Shown here piece by piece: positions 59,283-64,000 of a DNA stretch of 64,000 nt. Each line of letters begins with the position of its first letter. Position 1 is the stretch's first letter. The DNA comes from Streptomyces sp. V3I7 (lineage in GTDB: Bacteria; Actinomycetota; Actinomycetes; Streptomycetales; Streptomycetaceae). Location of the stretch: contig NZ_JAUSZK010000001.1 in the NCBI RefSeq assembly GCF_030817495.1, forward strand, positions 6,100,001-6,164,000, in the 5' to 3' direction. The position numbers were made by a program, and so were the translations under genes. Under the pieces are notes generated by a model. That model saw nothing but the letters and a program-made list of their open reading frames with translations. It was not told the origin of the DNA and searched no databases.

Positions 59283-59553
59283 TGACGGCCCTTCTTCTCT
59301 TCCCGCAGTGGCACGAGTCGGCTGAACACCGGAACGCAGCAATGCATTGACGCCACGCGGAACGGGAAAACGCGATTCACCCTGACGCTGACCGATCTCT
59401 TCGGCACGGTACGGGCGCGAAAACGAGGAGTGCGCCGTCCGAGGGAAGGCTCGATTGCCGACCCGGGTGCCGTATGACAGGTTCGAAACCAGGGCCGCCA
59501 GGAGTTCGAATTGCTGCCCGAACCACCGCTGGGTCACTGGAGGAGGACGGGCC

Positions 59554-61212
59554 GTGGACAAGCGCGCCAATGAAGACGAAGAAATGGTGCCGGTATTGAT
59601 CGTGGGCGGTTCGCTTGTCGGACTGTCCGCGTCGGTGTTTCTGGGAAGACTGGGCGTCAGCCATATGGTCGCCGAACGCCGGGCCGCCACTTCCGAACAC
59701 CCCCGGGGCCGGGGGAACAACATGCGGACCATGGAGTTGTTCCGCACCGCCGGCGTGGAACCGGACATCAGAAAGGCCGCGGCCAACCTGTCCGGCAATC
59801 ACGGCATCATGCAGACGGACAAACTGTCGGGCGGTCAGAGCAGATGGCTCTCGGCCCGGCTCACCGGCGGGAAGCCCCCCGAGAAGGACGTGTGCTCCGC
59901 CATGCGGTGCGCGTGCAGCCAGAACGACCTGGAGCCGGTCCTGCTGACCCATGCCCGCCGGCTGGGCGGGGACGTGCGCTTCGGTACGGAGCTGGTCTCC
60001 TTCACCGAGGACCGGGACGGCGTGACGTGCGAACTGCGCGACCGGGAGAGCGGTCTGATGTACACCAAGCGCACGGCCTACCTCCTGGCGGCCGACGGGC
60101 CGCGCAGCCCCGTGCGCGAGCGCCTGGGCATCGGGCAGAGCGGAGGGGGCGACCTGTTCCACAACGTCAGCGTCACCTTCCGCAGCAAGCTCCTTAGCGA
60201 GGTGGTGGGCGAACAGCGGTTCCTCGTCTGCTACCTGAACGGGACAGAGGGCGACGGGGTCCTGCTGCCCGTCGACAACGAGGAGAACTGGGTCTTCCAC
60301 ATCCCGTGGTTCCCCGAGCGCGGCCAGACGCTGGAGCACTTCACCGACACGCGCATCGCGGACCACATCAGGGCCGCCGCGGGCGTACGGGACCTGGACG
60401 TCGAGGTCACCGGGCGTGCCCCGTGGCACGCGGCGGACCGGGTCGCCGACCGCTACCGGCAGGGACGCGTCTTCCTCATCGGTGACTCGGCCCACGAGAT
60501 GCCCCCCACCGGCGCGTTCGGATCCAACACGGGCATCCAGGACGCTCACAACCTGGCCTGGAAGATCACCGCGGTGCTGCGCGGCTGGGCGGGAGAGGGC
60601 CTGCTGGACACCTACGAGAACGAACGGCGCCCGGTCGCCCTGGCCACGATCGCGCGGGCCATCGAGCAGGCGGCACGTGAGGAACACCCCGGCTACGCCG
60701 CCGCGCAGGGCCCGGGCCAGAGCACGGACCTGATGACCGTGTCCCTCGGCTACCGCTACCTCTCCACGGCCGTGTCCGGCGCGGACACCGAAGCGCCGAC
60801 CATCCCGGAGACACTCCGCCTGCAGGCGGACCCCGGTACCCGGGCCCCGCACATGACCGTCGTGCACGACGGGGACACCAAGTCGACCGTCGATCTGTAC
60901 GAGCGGAGCTTCGTCCTGCTCTCCGGCGTTCCTGACGGGCCGTGGCCGTCGGCCGCCCAGACCGCGGCGGCCGAGCTCGGCGTCCCCCTGGTGTCCTACC
61001 GCGTCGGCGCCGGCCCGGACTTCGACCTCGACACCACGGCCGCCCACGGCACCGACGGCGGTGGCGCGGACTGGGCCGCCGTCCACGGCGTCACCCCTCA
61101 GGGCGCGGTACTCGTCCGCCCCGACGGGATCGTCGCCTGGCGCTCCGCGGACCTCCCCGCGAACCCCGCGCACGAGTTGACGCACGTCCTCGAAGGTCTC
61201 CTCAGCCGCTGA
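59554..61212 (+). CDS. FAD-dependent aromatic monooxygenase (class A, polyketide-hydroxylase-like)
   Basis: The 552-residue protein starts at GTG 59554, nine bases after GGAGGA. It has the dinucleotide fold VPVLIVGGSLVGLSASVFLG (near 12-31), a DG motif LLAADGPRSPVRERLGIG, and the FAD-ribityl site FLIGDSAHEMPPTGAFGSNT GIQDAHNLAW in two adjacent stretches. A thioredoxin-like C-terminal domain is present, as in RdmE/PgaE hydroxylases. It should hydroxylate an aromatic substrate with NAD(P)H. It lies directly upstream of an amidohydrolase/decarboxylase. Confidence 0.93.
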   Translation: MDKRANEDEEMVPVLIVGGSLVGLSASVFLGRLGVSHMVAERRAATSEHPRGRGNNMRTMELFRTAGVEPDIRKAAANLSGNHGIMQTDKLSGGQSRWLSARLTGGKPPEKDVCSAMRCACSQNDLEPVLLTHARRLGGDVRFGTELVSFTEDRDGVTCELRDRESGLMYTKRTAYLLAADGPRSPVRERLGIGQSGGGDLFHNVSVTFRSKLLSEVVGEQRFLVCYLNGTEGDGVLLPVDNEENWVFHIPWFPERGQTLEHFTDTRIADHIRAAAGVRDLDVEVTGRAPWHAADRVADRYRQGRVFLIGDSAHEMPPTGAFGSNTGIQDAHNLAWKITAVLRGWAGEGLLDTYENERRPVALATIARAIEQAAREEHPGYAAAQGPGQSTDLMTVSLGYRYLSTAVSGADTEAPTIPETLRLQADPGTRAPHMTVVHDGDTKSTVDLYERSFVLLSGVPDGPWPSAAQTAAAELGVPLVSYRVGAGPDFDLDTTAAHGTDGGGADWAAVHGVTPQGAVLVRPDGIVAWRSADLPANPAHELTHVLEGLLSR

Positions 61213-61259
61213 TCCCCTCTCACACGCACCCGGACCCATTCACCGTAGGGAGCCCTTCC

Positions 61260-62273
61260 ATGACGACCGACCTGCAAGCTCCGGGCGACATAGGTCACCG
61301 CACCGCACCGAGCGGCGACGACGCCCGACGCGAACGAATAGACGTCCACCACCACTACACCGCCCCCGAATGGGTGCGGTGGGCCGAGAAGAACGGGTTC
61401 GCGGACCGGGACAGCCTGCCGCCGTGGACCCGGTGGGACGAAACCGCCGCCCTGGACCTGATGGACCGGACCGGCACGCGCACCAGCGTCCTCACCGTCG
61501 CCATGCTGGGACGCTTCAAGGAGGCGGCGGCACGCAAGGAGAGCACGCGTGTCGCCCTCGACGCCGCCGGCGCCCTGGCGACCAGACACTCCGGCCGCTT
61601 CGCCTTCTTCACACCCGTCTTCCTCGACGACGCCGAACTCTCCCGCTGGTCCGTCTCCCACGGGATGGACCAGCTCGGGGCCGTGGGCGTCAGCGCGCGC
61701 ACCAGCACGGGCAACACGTACCTGGGCGACCCCGCACTCGACCCGATCATGGCGGAACTGGACGAACGCGCCGCCGTGATCAGCACGCATCCCATGCAGG
61801 TGGACCCCTCCGGCGCGCTCCCGGGCGTACCGCCGTTCGTGTGCGACTTCCTCATGGACACCACGCGCGCCGCTCTGAGTCTGATCATGAACGGCACTCT
61901 GGACCGCTTCCCGCGGCTCACCTTCATCCTCCCGCACGGCGGCGGTTACCTCCCCTACATCGCGGGCCGGATCGAGGTCTTCGGCCGCCAGCTCGTCCCC
62001 GCCGTCGATCCCGGCCGCGTCCGCGACTACCTGCACCGCTTCTACTACGACACGGCCGCGCCCATGTCCCCGTCGGCCACCCCCACGCTGCTGGCCGCCG
62101 CGGGTTCCTCCCGGATCCTCTACGGAAGCGACTGGCCGCCCACTCCCACGCGCGTGGTCACCGAGGTGACCACGCCCGCTCTGGACGGGGATCCCGCACT
62201 CGGTGACCGGGAACGCGGCCACATCAACCGCGGGAACGCCCTGCGTCTGCTGCCCACGCTCGCTCCCGCCTGA
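61260..62273 (+). CDS. Amidohydrolase-2 family, ACMSD/6-methylsalicylate-decarboxylase-like
   Basis: The 337-residue protein has the metal-site order of aromatic acid decarboxylases: IDVHHHYTAPEW (near 29-40), AVISTHPMQVDPSG (near 175), FILPHGGGYLPYIAGRIEV (near 222) and ILYGSDWPPTP (near 286). It should decarboxylate a hydroxy-aryl acid using one metal. ATG 61260 follows AGGGAG, 47 bases after the monooxygenase. The pair suggests hydroxylation and decarboxylation of one aromatic substrate (inference). Confidence 0.9.
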   Translation: MTTDLQAPGDIGHRTAPSGDDARRERIDVHHHYTAPEWVRWAEKNGFADRDSLPPWTRWDETAALDLMDRTGTRTSVLTVAMLGRFKEAAARKESTRVALDAAGALATRHSGRFAFFTPVFLDDAELSRWSVSHGMDQLGAVGVSARTSTGNTYLGDPALDPIMAELDERAAVISTHPMQVDPSGALPGVPPFVCDFLMDTTRAALSLIMNGTLDRFPRLTFILPHGGGYLPYIAGRIEVFGRQLVPAVDPGRVRDYLHRFYYDTAAPMSPSATPTLLAAAGSSRILYGSDWPPTPTRVVTEVTTPALDGDPALGDRERGHINRGNALRLLPTLAPA

Positions 62274-62322
62274 GCGCGCCGGGGACCGCCACGCGGGACA
62301 CCCTCACCAACCGGTGAAACAG

Positions 62323-62369
62323 CAGTGTCCCTTCGTACCGCTCTCGGGGAGCGACGCGAAGGGACACTG
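62323..62369. terminator. Strong hairpin between decarboxylase and beta-helix genes
   Basis: CAGTGTCCCTTCG at 62323-62335 pairs perfectly with CGAAGGGACACTG at 62357-62369. The 21-base loop contains a smaller stem. It lies 50 bases after the decarboxylase stop and between convergent genes, so it can terminate transcription from both sides. Confidence 0.8.
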
Positions 62370-62374
62370 TCCTG

Positions 62375-62428
62375 TTCACGGAACCGAACGGCTTCACGGA
62401 ACCGAACGGCTTCACGGAGCCGAACGGC
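62375..62428. repeat. Three tandem 18-bp repeats
   Basis: TTCACGGAACCGAACGGC is present at 62375-62392 and 62393-62410, with a one-base variant at 62411-62428. It follows the terminator hairpin and precedes the beta-helix stop. It is non-coding and has no known role. Confidence 0.9.
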
Positions 62429-62450
62429 CGACGGGCCGGCTCAGCTCAGC

Positions 62451-63533
62451 TCAGCACAGTCCGGCCGGGACCGAGACGCGGCAGAAGTTGCCGCGGAAGA
62501 GGTTGCCGGCCTTCGTGGCGTTCTGATCGACCAGGTCGGCCGGGGCGTTGCCGGAGAACCAGTTCTCGTCGACGCGGTTCTTCGTGTTGGCCGCGCCGAC
62601 CATGCTCTTGGACAGCACGATCCCACCCGACAGCGACGACCGGCCGCTGTTGCCCGCGACCATGTTGTGCTTCAGCGACACGCTCTCCGCACCGGACAGT
62701 ACGATCCCGGCGCCCTGCACGAACGGCAGCCGGGCCGTCTTGGCGCAGTACTTGTTGTTGCGCAGCACGATGTTCTCGGTGACGGTGAACGCGCCGGCCC
62801 GGGGCTTGTTCTCGTCCCCGATCACGATCATCCCGGTGCAGTTCCCGGTCAGGTAGTTCCGATGGACCCTGAGGTTGCGCAGGCGCAGAACCGTCAGGCC
62901 GTTGCGGTTGCCCTCCAGGGTGTTCCCCTCCACGACCAGGCCCCGGCTGTCCGTGGCCCCCTTCTCCGACATCGTCGTGTTGGCGAGGTACAGGCCGGCG
63001 TCACCGTTGTCGCGGGCGACGTTGTTCCTGAACACACCGCGCGTGGAGTGCTCCTGCGAGATGCCCCACTGGCCGTTCTTCTCAGCCTTCACCCGCTGGA
63101 CGGTCAGGTGGTCGGTGGCCATGGACCACAGACCGACGCGGGAGAAGCCCGTCAGCTTCAGGTCGGAGACGGTCACGTTCGTGACGGGCTTGTTCCTGAG
63201 TCCGATCACGCAGATGCCCTTGCCGCCCTCCACGCAGCCGACCGCTGCCTTGGGGCTGGGGACGGCCTTCTTTTTCTTGGGAGGCACGATCACCGTGCGC
63301 GGGCCGACGCCGCGAAGGGTCACTCCGGAGGTCTTGATGGTGACGCTCTCGTGGTAGGTGCCGGCCTTCACCAGGACCGTGTCACCGGCGTGGGCGGCGT
63401 TCACCGCCTTCTGGATCGACTGGCCCGGGTGCACGGTCAGGGTCCGCGTGGTCGCCGAGGCCGGGAAGGCACCCGGACTCGCGGCGAGAAGTACGGCGAC
63501 GAACGCGGCGCAGCGAACATGGTTCCGTTTCAT
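62451..63533 (-). CDS. Exported right-handed parallel beta-helix protein (NosD-like)
   Basis: The 360-residue protein starts at 63533 with a Sec signal, MKRNHVRCAAFVAVLLAASP, cleaved near ASA. The rest has beta-helix coils with regular Asn and Gly spacing: QSIQKAVNAAHAGDTVLVKA, GVTLRGVGPRTVIVPPK, GVFRNNVARDNGDAGLYLAN and AGIVLSGAESVSLKHNMVAG. Such proteins bind or cut polysaccharide or are secreted scaffolds. No catalytic Asp pair of pectinases is clear. It ends in two cysteines that could form a disulfide. Confidence 0.85.
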   Translation of the reverse strand: MKRNHVRCAAFVAVLLAASPGAFPASATTRTLTVHPGQSIQKAVNAAHAGDTVLVKAGTYHESVTIKTSGVTLRGVGPRTVIVPPKKKKAVPSPKAAVGCVEGGKGICVIGLRNKPVTNVTVSDLKLTGFSRVGLWSMATDHLTVQRVKAEKNGQWGISQEHSTRGVFRNNVARDNGDAGLYLANTTMSEKGATDSRGLVVEGNTLEGNRNGLTVLRLRNLRVHRNYLTGNCTGMIVIGDENKPRAGAFTVTENIVLRNNKYCAKTARLPFVQGAGIVLSGAESVSLKHNMVAGNSGRSSLSGGIVLSKSMVGAANTKNRVDENWFSGNAPADLVDQNATKAGNLFRGNFCRVSVPAGLC

Positions 63534-63714
63534 GTCCGGAACGTAGGACCGGATCGGCGGATGCCCGCGCGGCACGCGCCCACATGCCTCCGAACGGGCG
63601 TAGAGGTTCATATGACCGGCCGCGTACGGACGGTGTCGGAGTAGCAGCGGTGGCAGCCCCGTTGGGCCCTGCCTAGGCTCGCTAGCGGAAACGAGCCCGT
63701 GGGAAGGAAAGAGA

Positions 63715-63972
63715 ATGCCGCAAGTCGACGAAGAAGAGATCCGCGTTGACGCGATCGATACGGTGGCTCAGCCTCGGACACTCACCGGTGTTGTGCGTTC
63801 CGCGGTCGGGCAGACCAACCTGCTCCCGGTTCTCCTGGTCCTCACGGCCATGATGGTGGCACTGTGGCTCATGGGAATGCCCTTCGTGCAGGCCTTGACC
63901 ATTTCGACCGCGCTGAAGATTTCGATGGTTCTTTTCGCAGCGCGTCGGCTGCCTTGCGCCTCGAAGGGCTGA
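63715..63972 (+). CDS. Small two-helix membrane protein
   Basis: The 85-residue protein starts at ATG 63715 behind GGAAGG. An acidic N-terminus precedes LLPVLLVLTAMMVALWLMG and MPFVQALTISTALKISMVLF, two probable transmembrane helices. I do not recognise a family. It is the last gene, near the window edge, and diverges from the beta-helix gene. Confidence 0.6.
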   Translation: MPQVDEEEIRVDAIDTVAQPRTLTGVVRSAVGQTNLLPVLLVLTAMMVALWLMGMPFVQALTISTALKISMVLFAARRLPCASKG

Positions 63973-64000
63973 CGCACGGCGGTCATTTCTGTTCCCCTGG

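Noticed and set aside
56757..59285. An 842-residue ORF on the plus strand across the integrase remnant and the P450
   Set aside because: Its first part covers real integrase and ATPase fragments, but the rest is antisense to the P450. The combined protein makes no sense as one gene.

Overview
The window looks like Streptomyces chromosome (inference from content). G+C is very high with strongly GC-biased third codon positions, starts are often GTG, and ribosome sites are GGAGG-type. The gene families are typical of the genus: a gamma-butyrolactone-receptor-like TetR protein, an NB-ARC/TPR regulator, ECF41 and ECF42 sigma factors, a RheA/Hsp18 heat-shock pair, a NamZ-type muramidase, and many IS5- and IS701-type transposase pieces. 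No rRNA, tRNA or CRISPR array was seen.

Region 1 (69-9251) is a compact accessory operon. Five of its first six genes start inside the end of the gene before them: Gfo/Idh oxidoreductase, TIM-barrel isomerase, M20 hydrolase, Ldh-type dehydrogenase, second Gfo/Idh oxidoreductase, and a small unknown protein. A UDP-HexNAc 6-dehydrogenase-like gene meets it tail to tail. Divergent from that are two tandem C-methyltransferases of the geranyl-diphosphate methyltransferase family that share a nearly identical 445-bp block. The set suggests an undescribed specialised-metabolite or sugar pathway, cut by the left window edge.

Region 2 (9322-19692) has PolX, then a leftward operon that looks like muropeptide scavenging: sugar ABC permeases, a Tat-type binding lipoprotein, a double GNAT protein, NamZ and a class V aminotransferase. 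A HemK2/Mtq2-like methyltransferase and a HAD phosphatase follow. Region 3 (20211-28477) holds the TetR regulator and its NB-ARC/TPR neighbour, a CDP-glycerol-transferase-like protein with a 9 x 7-bp repeat inside its coding region, XdhC, and an orphan cytochrome oxidase subunit I.

Region 4 (28527-46790) mixes ordinary genes with decay: a broken ECF42-YCII pair, an FG-GAP exported protein, a phosphodiesterase and CGNR regulator around a perfect operator, a TetR/DUF1772 pair with twin operators, a two-component system, a BBE oxidase, ECF41, and IS5 debris. Region 5 (46791-57977) is an insertion-sequence-rich graveyard. It contains an intact IS701 element with a candidate -1 frameshift site, inserted in the centre of a palindrome. 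It also holds remnants of an integrase, an ATPase, an NAD-epimerase and an MFS transporter, and the intact rheA-hsp18-DUF2267 heat-shock island. Region 6 (57978-63972) has a P450, an FAD monooxygenase and an amidohydrolase/decarboxylase that look like a small tailoring cluster. An exported beta-helix protein and a small membrane protein end the window.

All family assignments come from reading motifs by eye. No database search was run.
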